Origin: Nocardioides sp. YR527
GTDB lineage: Bacteria; Actinomycetota; Actinomycetes; Propionibacteriales; Nocardioidaceae
Reading direction: 5' to 3'
Assembly: GCF_900101045.1 (NCBI RefSeq)
Contig: NZ_FNFN01000007.1
Location: 62,001 to 126,000, forward strand
Length of the DNA: 64,000 bases
In this document: positions 41,721 through 56,020 of the stretch, piece after piece
Layout: each line of letters starts with the position of its first letter
Position numbering within the stretch: position 1 is the stretch's first letter
Notes under the pieces: model-generated
Database searches by the model: none
Told to the model about the DNA's origin: nothing
Seen by the model: the letters and a program-made list of their open reading frames with translations, nothing else
Position numbers and translations under genes: made by a program

Positions 41721-42998
41721 ATGTCAGGCATGTCCGCATCAGACGAACCCGAGACCACCACCGCGGACCGCCCCTCACGAGGCCGTTCGATCGCGGCGGT
41801 GATCTGCCTGGTGCTGGCCGCGTTGTTGACCACGCCGGCAGCGGTGGCCTACTGGGGGCAGCGCACGCTGAACGACGCCGAACGGTACGTCGAGACCGTT
41901 GGCCCTCTGATCGAGTCACCCGAGGTGCAGGACGTGATCGCGACCCGGGTCACCGAGGCGATCCAGAAGCAGGTCGATGTCGAGGCGCTCCTCAACACCG
42001 CGTTCGCCGGCGTGATCGAGGACAGACCGCGCCTCGAGCAGCTCGTGGCGCCCCTCGCCGCGGCCATCAACGGCCTGGTGGAGCGCGAGGTCCGCGCGTT
42101 CATCGCCTCCGACGAGTTCGCCGACATCTGGGTTCTGGCCAACACCAGAGCCCAGCAGACCCTTCAGCGAATCCTGAACGGTGACGACACCGGTGCCGTG
42201 TCGCTCCAGGGCGAGCAGGTCGTGCTCGACGTCGACGAGGTCATCGAACGAGTCAAGGAGCGACTCGTCGCCCGGGGTCTGACCATCGTCGAGAACGTGC
42301 CCATCCCCGAGACCGACCGTCAGATCGTGCTGATGGACGCACCCCAGCTCAGGCAGGTACGCACGATCTACGCATTCTCGAACCCGGTGGCCCAGTGGCT
42401 CCTTCCCGTGGTCGGGGTCCTGTTCCTGGCCGCCTTGGTGCTGGCCCGCCGCCGGGCACGGATGGCGGTGTGGATCGGGGCGATCGTGGCCGCCAACGCC
42501 CTGCTGCTGGCGTGGGTGCTGTCCATCGGAGAGCAGATGTTCGTCAATGCGCTCTCCGGCACCGATTTCGGGCCGGCGAGCCGGATCTTCTTCGACACCC
42601 TGCTCACCTACCTCGAGCGGGGCCAGCAGGTGGTGCTGTGGCTCGGTCTGATCATCGTGCTCGCCGGCTGGTTCGCCGGTTCCAACAGATACGGCACCAC
42701 GGCACGTACGACCATCGGCGGGGGTCTCGAGAGTCTCGGCGCTCGCTTGGGGGACAGTCCCGTCGGCGCGGCCGGTCGCTGGGTCGCCGCCAACGTGGGC
42801 TGGGTGCGAGTCGTCGTGGTGGCGCTGGGCGGTGTGGTCCTGCTCTGGGGCAACAACGTCTCGATGGAACGGCTCTGGTGGTCCCTGGCCCTGGTGGTCG
42901 CCCTGCTGGTCGTGCTCCAGGTTCTGGTCGGAGCCGGCCGGCCCAGGGAGACAACCGCCCCCCTGGGCTCCGGACCGGCGACCGGACCGGCTGTCTAG
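41721..42998 (+). CDS. Conserved actinobacterial membrane protein with large extracellular domain
   Basis: A 425-residue protein with AAGGAG 4 nt before ATG 41721. Helix 1 (about 26-44) is followed by a ~190-residue extracytoplasmic region rich in acidic and Val/Glu residues (ERYVETVGPLIESPEVQDVI and DVIATRVTEAIQKQVDVEAL), then helices near residues 245-265, 270-290, 330-350 and 385-410. This layout is seen in hypothetical integral membrane proteins of actinobacteria; I do not recognise a function. It may form a pair with the preceding small membrane protein, 135 bp upstream. Confidence 0.8.
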   Translation: MSGMSASDEPETTTADRPSRGRSIAAVICLVLAALLTTPAAVAYWGQRTLNDAERYVETVGPLIESPEVQDVIATRVTEAIQKQVDVEALLNTAFAGVIEDRPRLEQLVAPLAAAINGLVEREVRAFIASDEFADIWVLANTRAQQTLQRILNGDDTGAVSLQGEQVVLDVDEVIERVKERLVARGLTIVENVPIPETDRQIVLMDAPQLRQVRTIYAFSNPVAQWLLPVVGVLFLAALVLARRRARMAVWIGAIVAANALLLAWVLSIGEQMFVNALSGTDFGPASRIFFDTLLTYLERGQQVVLWLGLIIVLAGWFAGSNRYGTTARTTIGGGLESLGARLGDSPVGAAGRWVAANVGWVRVVVVALGGVVLLWGNNVSMERLWWSLALVVALLVVLQVLVGAGRPRETTAPLGSGPATGPAV

Positions 42999-43023
42999 CC
43001 GGAGATGTGGTGACCTCGCCGGG

Positions 43024-48537
<5,514 letters not shown>

Positions 48538-48646
48538 GGTGCAGACTTTTTCATCAGACGCCGCTCCTGTGACCTCTTGACATCGACAGGCTTCTGGAGG
48601 ATTCCTTGTGGGCCCTCACCTAGCGACATCGCCCAGAACCGCGTAC

Positions 48647-49105
48647 CTACAGCGTGCGGCGGGCGCCGTTGACCTTCTGGCGGAGCCAGTCGGGGACGCG
48701 CTCCTCGGCGCGTGGAAACGTCTCGAGATCGAGCGCGTACAGGCCCGGATGTGCAGGCCAGCGCCATACCGGCTCGTCGTCGTAGTTGAAGACGATGTTC
48801 GTCGAGTTCTTCTCCTCATCACCCTCGCTGCTCGCGATCGTCCAGCGCGCGGAGAACCAGGCCCCTTTGTCGGGTTCATACATCACCCGCCTGAGCTCGT
48901 CGGTCAGCGCGAGGATGGTGTCGGGTGGTCGGGCGCGGGCCAAGCTGCCGTCCGGTCGGTGCACATCGACGCGCCCGGTGAAGAACATGGACAGGTTGCG
49001 GTGGTTGAAGACCAACGTGGACCAGTCGCCCTCGACCTCGTCAGCGAGGTGGAGGGCGATCTCGTCGATGAGCTGTTCCTGTCTGACCACAGGAGGAACG
49101 GTCAT
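48647..49105 (-). CDS. YezG-like immunity protein (DUF600 type), orphan
   Basis: A 152-residue acidic protein. ATG 49105 is chosen because TAGGTT lies 7 nt upstream on the minus strand (49113-49118); another ATG two codons earlier would be too close. The pattern LIDEIALHLADEVEGDWSTL near the N-terminus, TDELRRVMYEPDKGAWFSAR in the middle and the late IVFNYDDEPVWRW resemble YezG immunity proteins that neutralise nuclease toxins (YeeF/LXG type). No toxin gene is adjacent. It is downstream of nothing on its strand and upstream bases diverge toward the XRE-cupin gene. The assignment is tentative. Confidence 0.55.
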   Translation of the reverse strand: MTVPPVVRQEQLIDEIALHLADEVEGDWSTLVFNHRNLSMFFTGRVDVHRPDGSLARARPPDTILALTDELRRVMYEPDKGAWFSARWTIASSEGDEEKNSTNIVFNYDDEPVWRWPAHPGLYALDLETFPRAEERVPDWLRQKVNGARRTL

Positions 49106-49112
49106 GTCCATC

Positions 49113-49118
49113 AACCTA
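49113..49118 (-). promoter_or_regulatory. Leaderless-type -10 (TAGGTT) for the YezG-like gene
   Basis: Read on the minus strand, TAGGTT is followed by 7 nt and ATG 49105, without a Shine-Dalgarno. Confidence 0.45.
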
Positions 49119-49241
49119 CTACCTTTGTCGACAGCATTTCGAAACTCCGTTTCGCGGAGCAGGAACGGATGTGGTGTTTCCAACACGCGACGGATCCGTG
49201 AGTTCCTCGTGACGCGGCGAACGCCGACCACCGTCGGCGGC

Positions 49242-49247
49242 TAGGTT
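49242..49247 (+). promoter_or_regulatory. Leaderless-type -10 (TAGGTT) for the XRE-cupin gene
   Basis: GGCTAGGTTGA with TAGGTT 6 nt before GTG 49254 and no Shine-Dalgarno; the same 11-mer occurs at 2372-2382. Confidence 0.45.
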
Positions 49248-49253
49248 GAGCAG

Positions 49254-49835
49254 GTGACTCGGAACCCGCGACAGTCCCTGGATCGCTCGGTGCTGCGGCT
49301 GGGCACCCGCGTGCGGGAGCTGCGCAAGGCGCACGGGATGACGCTGGTCCAGCTCGCCGAGGCGACCGACCTGTCGCACCCGTTCCTGAGCCAGATCGAG
49401 CGCGGGATGGCGCGCCCCTCGATGTCCTCGCTCTTCCGGATCGCCGAGACGCTGGGCACAACCCAGCAGGCGCTGCTCGCCGACAGCGTCGAGACCGCCT
49501 CCGCCGGCCCCGCCGCGGTCGTACGCCGCTCCGACCCCGGCACCGCGGAGGCGTCCAACGGTGCGGTGCAGGCGCTGGTCGCCGGGGCCGACCACGCCTT
49601 CATCCCGATGGAGTTCACCGGGGACGAGACGACCTGGGACCGCTACTGGCAGCACGAGGAGGACGAGTTCGTCTACGTCGTCGGCGGGACCCTTCGGATC
49701 GACCTGGACGGCGAGGAGCAGACCATGGAGACCGCCGACTCGGTCTACATCCCGGGTGGCGTACGGCACCGGTGGGCGAGCGCCGACGGCGAGCTGTTCG
49801 GGCTGCTGGTGGTCAAGGAGCAGCGCGGACGCTGA
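49254..49835 (+). CDS. XRE-family regulator with C-terminal cupin domain
   Basis: A 193-residue regulator: an HTH_3 domain at about 15-70 (LRKAHGMTLVQLAEATDLSH followed by PFLSQIERGMARPSMSSLFR) and a cupin_2 sensor (HEEDEFVYVVGGTLRIDLDG, then MET-ADSVYIPGGVRHRW). The family controls catabolic and detoxification genes in response to small molecules. It faces the seven-gene heterocycle operon tail-to-tail with a 23-bp overlap, so it is the best candidate regulator of that operon. It has its own leaderless-type promoter. Confidence 0.9.
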   Translation: MTRNPRQSLDRSVLRLGTRVRELRKAHGMTLVQLAEATDLSHPFLSQIERGMARPSMSSLFRIAETLGTTQQALLADSVETASAGPAAVVRRSDPGTAEASNGAVQALVAGADHAFIPMEFTGDETTWDRYWQHEEDEFVYVVGGTLRIDLDGEEQTMETADSVYIPGGVRHRWASADGELFGLLVVKEQRGR

Positions 49836-51051
49836 CCCGCCTCAGGCCGGCCACGATCTCGCGCTCGTCGGCGGTGACGAGCACCCCGTCGCGTACGACG
49901 ACCCGACCGGCCACGACCACGTGTCTCGGACGCCGCCCGGGCGAGACCCACAGCAGCCCGGCCGTCGGATCGTGGACGCCGGCGTCGGCGACCCCGGAGA
50001 CGTCCCAGACGCACAGGTCCCGGCCCTCCCCCAACCCCGGCCGGCCCAGGCCGGCCGCGGAGCCGCTGGTCGCCATCGCGAGCACGTCGGCAGCCGCCAG
50101 CGGAGGACCCACCAGCGGCGCGACCTGCATGGCGAGGCGGGCATCGGCGAGCAGGTGGCCGGCGTCGTTGCTGCCGCCACCGCTGGTGCCGAGCCCGACC
50201 TCGACCCCGGCCTCGCGGAGCGCGGCGACCGGCGCGATCCCCCACCCCATCGGCAGGTCGCAGCCGGGCGCATGGGTGGCGCTCACCCCGGCCGCGGCCA
50301 GGCGCCGGATCTCGTCCGACGTCACCTCGCACAGGTGGGCCAGGGTCACGTCGGGCGCGACCCAGCCCCACTCCTCCAGCAGGTCGATCGGACGGCGGCC
50401 GTAGCGCTCGGCCGCGATCGCGACGTCGACCTGCTCGTTCGCCTGCGTACGCCGCCGCAGCCCGCGCCGGGCAGCCACCTCCCCCATCAGCCGGAAGGTC
50501 GGCTCCGGGTCGGAGTGCACCCCGGCCGGCCCGACCGCGACCTGCAGCATCCCGTCGGCGCTCACCCCACCTGGCGAGTCTCCGACCAGCGCCTCGGCGA
50601 TCAGGTCGGCACTGTGCGCCGAGGTCTCGGGGTCGTCCCGGGCGGCACCGCGGACGAAGACGAGCCGGGCGCCCAGCTCGGCCGCCGCGCGGGCGGTCCC
50701 CTGCGCCAGCGGCACCGTCTCCTCGGGACTCAGGGAGGCCGGCCAGGTCAGGTGGTGGTCGGCCACCGTCGTCACCCCGCAGAGCAGCGACTCGGCGAGG
50801 CCGGCCCGCGCCGCGGCATAGGTGAGCGCGCCGTCCACCCCGACGCGGTCGTAGGCGGCGGCCATCGTGGGCAGCCAGGTCGCCATCGGCACCCCGCGCG
50901 TGCCGGGGAGGGTGCGGAAGGCCGTCTGCAGCAGGTGATGGTGGGCGTTGACCAGACCAGGCGTGACCAGGCAGCCGGTGGCGTCGAGCCCGTCGTCGGG
51001 CCCCTCGACCGCGAGATCCCCGGCGGCCGCTCCGGCGATCCGCAGCGTCAT
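49813..51051 (-). CDS. Amidohydrolase (8-oxoguanine deaminase/TrzN-like) with altered metal site
   Basis: A 412-residue member of the ATZ/TRZ-like deaminase group, recognised from LVTPGLVNAHHHLLQTAFR (metal HxH intact), CGVTTVADHHLTW and SATHAPGCDLPMGWGIAPV. Two ligand positions differ from active relatives: the usual HxHLxE segment reads RTQANEQ, and the usual GxDGxxSN reads GTSGGGSND, losing the catalytic Asp. Either the metal centre is rearranged or the protein is not a classical deaminase. It is the last gene of the operon; its ATG overlaps the creatininase-family stop by 4 nt. Confidence 0.85.
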   Translation of the reverse strand: MTLRIAGAAAGDLAVEGPDDGLDATGCLVTPGLVNAHHHLLQTAFRTLPGTRGVPMATWLPTMAAAYDRVGVDGALTYAAARAGLAESLLCGVTTVADHHLTWPASLSPEETVPLAQGTARAAAELGARLVFVRGAARDDPETSAHSADLIAEALVGDSPGGVSADGMLQVAVGPAGVHSDPEPTFRLMGEVAARRGLRRRTQANEQVDVAIAAERYGRRPIDLLEEWGWVAPDVTLAHLCEVTSDEIRRLAAAGVSATHAPGCDLPMGWGIAPVAALREAGVEVGLGTSGGGSNDAGHLLADARLAMQVAPLVGPPLAAADVLAMATSGSAAGLGRPGLGEGRDLCVWDVSGVADAGVHDPTAGLLWVSPGRRPRHVVVAGRVVVRDGVLVTADEREIVAGLRRVSVRAAP

Positions 51052-51821
51052 GCCGACGGAGTGAAGCGGGACGCCTCGACGATGACCTCGGCCAGCGTGG
51101 CGACCCCGGCCTCGAAGCGGACCTTGCCGTCCTCGGCGGTGGCGGTGGTCGGGTCGCCGAGGTAACCGTCGGTGCCGAAGTCGTCGGAGAGCCAGCCGAA
51201 GGAGACCGGCTTGCCGAACCCGATGTGCCGGTAGCCGGCCAGCTGCTCGGGCACCTTCCGCTCCCCTCGTTCCTGGTGCACCAGCTCGGGCCGCAGGTGG
51301 AGCATCATCGAGGTCTCCCCGTGGCCGCCGTGGATGCCGAGGCCGAGCTCGTCCGCGCGCGAGGACGAGCCGCCCTGGTCCGGTGGCACCGAGAGGTGCG
51401 CGAAGAAGGTCGCGAGCCCGAACTGCTTGCGCAGCTCACGGCTGGCGACCTGCCCGAGCGCCGAGTTTCCGCCATGCCCGTTGACGAAGAGCAGCCGGGT
51501 GATCCCCGACGTGCTCAGCGAACGGCCGATGTCGACCAGCACCCGCATCAGCGTGTCCCAGGAGAGCCAGATCGTGCCGGGCGACCAGGAGTGCTCGTCG
51601 GACTTCGTGTAGGCCAGCGGCTCGAGCAGCACCACGGACGCGCTGCCCGCCTCGGCCACGGCCGCCACCGCGGCCGACGCCGCCTCCGCGGCGATCACGT
51701 AGTCGGTCGAGACCGGCAGGTGGGGTCCGTGCTGCTCGATCGCACCGAGACCGAGCACGGCGACCGTGTCCTCGGGCAGCGCAGCGATCTCGGGGGCGGT
51801 CAGGTCGGCGAAACGTGGCAT
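51048..51821 (-). CDS. Creatininase-family amidohydrolase
   Basis: A 257-residue member of the creatininase/MftE/FAPy-deformylase family. Metal-binding motifs are complete: GAIEQHGPHLPVSTD, NGHGGNSALGQV and HGGHGETSMML. These enzymes cleave cyclic or linear amides, for instance creatinine ring opening or formamidopyrimidine deformylation. Its start forms TGATG with the stop of the upstream FAD oxidase gene (1-nt overlap). Mycofactocin genes are not nearby, so MftE is unlikely; a catabolic amidase in the heterocycle operon is inferred. Confidence 0.9.
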   Translation of the reverse strand: MPRFADLTAPEIAALPEDTVAVLGLGAIEQHGPHLPVSTDYVIAAEAASAAVAAVAEAGSASVVLLEPLAYTKSDEHSWSPGTIWLSWDTLMRVLVDIGRSLSTSGITRLLFVNGHGGNSALGQVASRELRKQFGLATFFAHLSVPPDQGGSSSRADELGLGIHGGHGETSMMLHLRPELVHQERGERKVPEQLAGYRHIGFGKPVSFGWLSDDFGTDGYLGDPTTATAEDGKVRFEAGVATLAEVIVEASRFTPSA

Positions 51822-53170
51822 CAGCGGACTCCGATGTTGACGCGGGTGTCGACCAGCGTGTGGTCGGTGAGCTTGCCCTGGTTGAGCAGCCCCTTGGGGT
51901 CGCGCTCGCGGGCGACCGCGGTGACGAGCTCGACGTTGCGGTCGACGTACCACTGGTGGGGCGAGTGCACGCCGACGCCGATCTCGTCGAAGCGCGGGAT
52001 CCCGGCGAGGACCTGCTCCTCGGAGACGTACTCGGCGACCACCATCGCCAGCGGGCCCTTCCCCATCAGCTCCAGGTGCAGCCAGACCGGACCGTCGTAG
52101 ACCTCCCGCACCCGGTCCGCGTCGCTCCAGTAGAGCTCGCCGCCGGTCTCCATGTGGAACCAGCTCCGGTCGCGGTGGGCGCGCTGGAGGAAGTAGACCG
52201 GATGGTTGTAGGACATCCCGGAGAGCAGATCGGTCGCGGCGTAGTCCTCCAGCCGAGCCCGTACGCTGCCTCCGGCCGCCTCCACGAGCGACTCGATCTC
52301 GGCGACCGTGGAAGCCTCGGCGATGACCCGCAGGCTGTGCTGAGCAGGGTCCAGCGAGACGTTGGTCGTCAGGGTCGGGACCAGCGCGGGCTCGTCGCCC
52401 GAGGCCAGCCGTGGCAGCACCGGCAGGTCGAGCAGCCGGCGGTGCACGGCCACCATCGCGTCCCAGGTGTCGAAGCCGGCATAGACCGCGACCCAGTCCC
52501 GGGCGGGGTCGGTGCGGACCACCACGGAGGTCACCACGCCGGTGACGCCGTAGGCGTGGATGTAGGGCAGGGTCTCCTCGCCGCGCACGGTGAGGAGGCG
52601 ACCGCTTCCGTCCATCGGGGCCACCGTCAGCTCCGCCACGAAGCCGTCGGAGGTGGTGCCGTGCTCGATGGTCCCGGTGCCGGCGCTGCCGCCGCCGATG
52701 AAGCCGCCGATCGTGGAGCCCTTGGTGGACGGGAAGATCCACAGATCGCGCCCGGCCCCGCGGGCCACCTTGTCGATCTTCGTCATCCGGGCGCCGGCCC
52801 CGGCCCGTACGTCACCGTCGGCCAGCACCTCGATCGCGTCCAGGCCACGCAGGTCGAGGATGATCCCGCCGGTGAACGGGGTCGCCTGGCCGTAGTTGCC
52901 GGTCCCGGCCCCGCGCGGGACGACCGGAACATCGTGCTCGTAGGCCACCGCCAGCACGTCGGCGACCTCCTGCTCGGTCCGCGGCCGGACGATCGCGTCG
53001 GCGACATAGCGCCCGCTCGGCACCTTCTCCTGGAGCACGGGAGACATCCGGGACCAGTCCGAGGAGAGCTTGACCAGCGCGGCCGGGTCGGTCTCGACCC
53101 GGTCCGCGCCGAGACGGTCGGCGATCAGAGCGGTCACCTGGGACGTACGTTGCGAGATGGTCATCGGCAT
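51821..53170 (-). CDS. FAD-binding oxidase (GlcD/VAO type)
   Basis: A 449-residue flavoprotein of the vanillyl-alcohol-oxidase superfamily: the FAD-binding domain shows RTEQEVADVLAVAYEHDVPV followed by VPRGAGTGNYGQATPFTGGI, then STKGSTIGGFIGGGSAGTGT for the pyrophosphate loop. The C-terminal half is the substrate cap. It would oxidise a hydroxy or amine substrate with a flavin. Candidate starts are GTG 53173, ATG 53170 and ATG 53164; ATG 53170 gives the same TGATG coupling as the next junction. No covalent-FAD His/Cys motif is obvious. Confidence 0.9.
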   Translation of the reverse strand: MPMTISQRTSQVTALIADRLGADRVETDPAALVKLSSDWSRMSPVLQEKVPSGRYVADAIVRPRTEQEVADVLAVAYEHDVPVVPRGAGTGNYGQATPFTGGIILDLRGLDAIEVLADGDVRAGAGARMTKIDKVARGAGRDLWIFPSTKGSTIGGFIGGGSAGTGTIEHGTTSDGFVAELTVAPMDGSGRLLTVRGEETLPYIHAYGVTGVVTSVVVRTDPARDWVAVYAGFDTWDAMVAVHRRLLDLPVLPRLASGDEPALVPTLTTNVSLDPAQHSLRVIAEASTVAEIESLVEAAGGSVRARLEDYAATDLLSGMSYNHPVYFLQRAHRDRSWFHMETGGELYWSDADRVREVYDGPVWLHLELMGKGPLAMVVAEYVSEEQVLAGIPRFDEIGVGVHSPHQWYVDRNVELVTAVARERDPKGLLNQGKLTDHTLVDTRVNIGVR

Positions 53171-54354
53171 CACTTCATCGAGATCGAGTCGTCGATGAAC
53201 CGGTTGTCGTAGAGCGACTCCGGGTCGATGTCGTCGGAGGCGATCGTGCCGGCCTGCTTCATGATCGGCGCGAACGTCTCGACGACCCCCTTGATCCGCT
53301 CGCCGTCGATCTGGCCGAAGACTCCGGACTTCGGGTCGTCGTGGACCAGGTCGAGGTCGGTCATCGTCTTGGCGGCGTACGCGGCGACGCCCTCGCTGTA
53401 GGTCCAGCCGGTCTGATAGCGCTCGACGATGTCGACGATGATCCCGTTGGCCCAGTCCGGGTTCGCAAGGTAGTCGATCTCGGCCTGCTGCATCACGGGA
53501 ACGAGCTTCTCGAGGCAGTCGGCCTCCTTCTCGACGTCCTCGGCACGCACCGCGATCGGCTCGGGGTAGATGGTGTAGCCGACGTCGGCGAGCAACTGGT
53601 AGCCGATCGGCTTGGCCCAGCTGCTGATCTCGTTCTCGTAGATGTAGGGCTCGGCCGTGGCGAAGCCCTGCTGGAGGATCGTGGGCTCGGTGACGAATCG
53701 CTGCGGGGTGCCCTCGTAGGAGAGGTCCGACTGCTTCTTCTCGATCATCCCCTGCGACTCGAGCAGCGCCGGGATCACGTCGCCCGCGGTGACGACCGGG
53801 TCGCCGTCACCGGCGGCCTCGGCGATGGTCTTCGCGTCGTCCTGGCTCTTCGGGTCCCACATCAGGATCTGTGGCGAGACGGTCAGCTGCGAGGCCAGGG
53901 CCACGGTGGGCTGCTTCTCCGCGGCCGCGATCGCGGCGTCGGTGTTGACCGCTCCGATCAGGATGTCCTTGTCGAGGTACATGGTCGCGGGGACGGGCTG
54001 GAACCCGGTCGCCGGACCACCCGAGCGGACCTCGATCTTCACGCCCGTGTCCACGCCGCCGGAGACGAGCGGCCCGGTGACGGTCTTCTTGTCGGTGTCG
54101 ACCGTGTAGCCCTCGCCGATCAGGCTGTACATGCCGCCGTGCTCGGCCTCGGGCTGCCAGTCCTGCTGCATCACCACGGTCGCGGGACAGACGTCGGAGA
54201 GGTCCTTCGCGCTGCCCTCCTCCGCCTTCGTCACCTCGCCCGCGGTGGCGGTGTTGGTGGAGCCGGAGTCGCTCCCGCAGCCGGTCAGGGCCAGCGGGAC
54301 GACGGTGGAGAGAGCGACCAGGGCGGCCGTACGCAGGGGTAGGTGTCGGTTCAT
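53170..54354 (-). CDS. NMT1/THI5-type ABC substrate-binding lipoprotein
   Basis: A 394-residue binding lipoprotein (lipobox LALTGC, Cys26). The motif QQDWQPEAEHGGMYSLIGEG corresponds to the DWxPxxxHxGxY start of the NMT1/THI5 family, whose members bind thiamin pyrimidines, riboflavin or related heterocycles, and also sulfonates. The later segments (VATGFQPVP-like, PYIYENEISSWAKPI) complete the fold. It overlaps the FAD oxidase gene by 1 nt, so uptake and oxidation are co-translated. The ligand is unknown; an N-heterocycle is inferred from the enzymes around it. Confidence 0.88.
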   Translation of the reverse strand: MNRHLPLRTAALVALSTVVPLALTGCGSDSGSTNTATAGEVTKAEEGSAKDLSDVCPATVVMQQDWQPEAEHGGMYSLIGEGYTVDTDKKTVTGPLVSGGVDTGVKIEVRSGGPATGFQPVPATMYLDKDILIGAVNTDAAIAAAEKQPTVALASQLTVSPQILMWDPKSQDDAKTIAEAAGDGDPVVTAGDVIPALLESQGMIEKKQSDLSYEGTPQRFVTEPTILQQGFATAEPYIYENEISSWAKPIGYQLLADVGYTIYPEPIAVRAEDVEKEADCLEKLVPVMQQAEIDYLANPDWANGIIVDIVERYQTGWTYSEGVAAYAAKTMTDLDLVHDDPKSGVFGQIDGERIKGVVETFAPIMKQAGTIASDDIDPESLYDNRFIDDSISMK

Positions 54355-54385
54355 GCTGGGTCCGTTTCTGGGGAGGGGGAGGGAG

Positions 54386-55276
54386 TCAGCGCTCGCCGTA
54401 CCACTTGCCGATCACGGCACGGTCGAGAGCTGCGAACGCCGAGAAGACGACGACACCGAAGAGGGCCGTCAGGATGATCGCCAGGAAGAGCGGCTCCATG
54501 CTGAGCCGCAGCGTGTAGACGCGGAGCAGACCGCCGATGCCGGGGCTGCCCTGCTGGAAGTAGAAGTCGCCGACGATCACGCCGATCACCGACAACCCGG
54601 CGGCGTTGCGCAGGCCGGTGAAGATCGCCGGCATCGCGGCGGGCAGCTGAAGCTTGAGGAGCCGCTGCAGGCGGGATGCCCGGTTGAGGGTGAAGAGGTC
54701 GTGCGCCGGTGCGGTCGCCGACTGCAGGCCGAAGAGGGTGTTGGCGATCATCGGGAAGACCGCGATGATCACGCAGACCACGATCCGGGCGGCGATGCCG
54801 TAGCCCATCCAGATCCCGATCAGCGGCGTCAGCGCCAGGATCGGGACCGTCTGCAGGATGACCGCATAGGGGTAGAGCACCTTCTCCAGCAGCCGGGTCT
54901 GGGCCATCACCATCGCCCAGGCCATCCCGATCACCACCGAGATCACCAGCCCGGCCAGCGCGACCATGACCGACTGCCACAGCGCCGCGAGCATCGGCTG
55001 CATGATCTCCGGCCGACCCAGCGTCTCGCCGAAGACCTGGTGCGGTGGCGGGAGCAGGAAGCGCTTGTCCTCGCCGAGGACGAGGTACGTCACCGCGTAC
55101 CAGAGCGCCGCCAGGCCGGCGATCGCCGCGAACATCGGCGCGACCTTGGCGAGGAGCGTGCGCAGGACCGGGGACGTCCGTCTCGTGGGTGGTGCTTCGG
55201 CCGGGGCAGTGGTCTCCTCGATGCCTGCCTGGACGCCGGGGGCCGTGCTCGCCTCGACCGTCAGATCCGTGCTCAT
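54386..55276 (-). CDS. ABC transporter permease (SsuC/ThiX-like)
   Basis: A 296-residue BPD_transp_1 permease with six helices after a ~50-residue Ala/Pro/Thr-rich cytoplasmic N-terminus. The EAA loop reads LNRASRLQRLLKLQLPAAMP followed by AIFTGLRNAAG. It is the channel for the NMT1-type binding protein. The start ATG at 55276 overlaps the ATPase stop by 4 nt; 31 nt separate it from the binding-protein gene. Confidence 0.92.
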   Translation of the reverse strand: MSTDLTVEASTAPGVQAGIEETTAPAEAPPTRRTSPVLRTLLAKVAPMFAAIAGLAALWYAVTYLVLGEDKRFLLPPPHQVFGETLGRPEIMQPMLAALWQSVMVALAGLVISVVIGMAWAMVMAQTRLLEKVLYPYAVILQTVPILALTPLIGIWMGYGIAARIVVCVIIAVFPMIANTLFGLQSATAPAHDLFTLNRASRLQRLLKLQLPAAMPAIFTGLRNAAGLSVIGVIVGDFYFQQGSPGIGGLLRVYTLRLSMEPLFLAIILTALFGVVVFSAFAALDRAVIGKWYGER

Positions 55277-56019
55277 GCGTGCTCCTCCAGTGCCGCGGAG
55301 ACCTGGCCGACCAGGTGGGCGAAGTCGGACTCGAAACGCAGCTCGGGTGGGCGCGGGAACTCCCAGGGCACCGGGATCTCCGCGACGATCCGGCCCGGCC
55401 GCCCGCTCATCACCACGACGCGCGTCGAGAGGTAGACGGCCTCGGCCACGGAGTGGGTGATGAAGAGGCCGGCGAAGCCCTTGAGCCTGAAGAGCCGCTG
55501 CAGCTCGGTCTGCATCGCCAGCCGGGTGATCTCGTCGAGAGCGCCGAACGGCTCGTCGAAGAGGGCGAGGTCCGGCTCGGCAACCAGGGCACGCGCGATC
55601 GAGACCCGCATCCGCATGCCTCCGGAGAGCTGGCGCGGATGCTGCTTCTCGAAGCCGGTGAGACCGACCAGGTCGAGGGCCTCCTGAGCCGCTCGCCGGC
55701 GCTGCTCCTTCGAGAGCCCGCTCAGCTCACCGATCAGCTCGACGTTCTTCCGGGCGCTGCGCCATTCCAGCAGCGTCGGGTCCTGGAAGACGTAGCTGGT
55801 GGTGCCCGCGTCGACGTCGACGCTCCCCTCGGTGGCCTCGTCGAGCCCCGAGGCCAGCCGGAGCAGGGTGGACTTGCCGCAGCCGGACGGGCCGACGACG
55901 GAGACGAACTCCCCGGCGTCGACGCTCAGGTCGACCCCGGTCAGCGCTGTCGTGCCGGTCGGAAACCGTTTGGTCACCCCGGAGAGGGCGAGCGTGGCGG
56001 TGGTGGTCGTCGTGTTCAT
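55273..56019 (-). CDS. ABC transporter ATP-binding protein (SsuB/ThiZ-like)
   Basis: A 248-residue ATPase with Walker A GPSGCGKSTLLRLASGL, signature LSGGMRMRVSIARAL and Walker B LALFDEPFGALDE. It resembles nitrate/sulfonate/taurine- and pyrimidine-type importers. It starts 1 nt after the stop of the upstream deaminase-like gene. Confidence 0.93.
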   Translation of the reverse strand: MNTTTTTATLALSGVTKRFPTGTTALTGVDLSVDAGEFVSVVGPSGCGKSTLLRLASGLDEATEGSVDVDAGTTSYVFQDPTLLEWRSARKNVELIGELSGLSKEQRRRAAQEALDLVGLTGFEKQHPRQLSGGMRMRVSIARALVAEPDLALFDEPFGALDEITRLAMQTELQRLFRLKGFAGLFITHSVAEAVYLSTRVVVMSGRPGRIVAEIPVPWEFPRPPELRFESDFAHLVGQVSAALEEHA

Positions 56020-56020
56020 G

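Noticed and set aside
48577..48590. LacI-operator-like sequence TTGACATCGACAGG upstream of the carboxylase gene
   Set aside because: It shares only half of the palindrome with the operators at 32355-32404 and is not symmetric; probably chance or a -35 element.
51048..51821. MftE (mycofactocin) identity for the creatininase-family gene
   Set aside because: No mftA-F genes are near and the context is catabolic; family membership alone is not enough.
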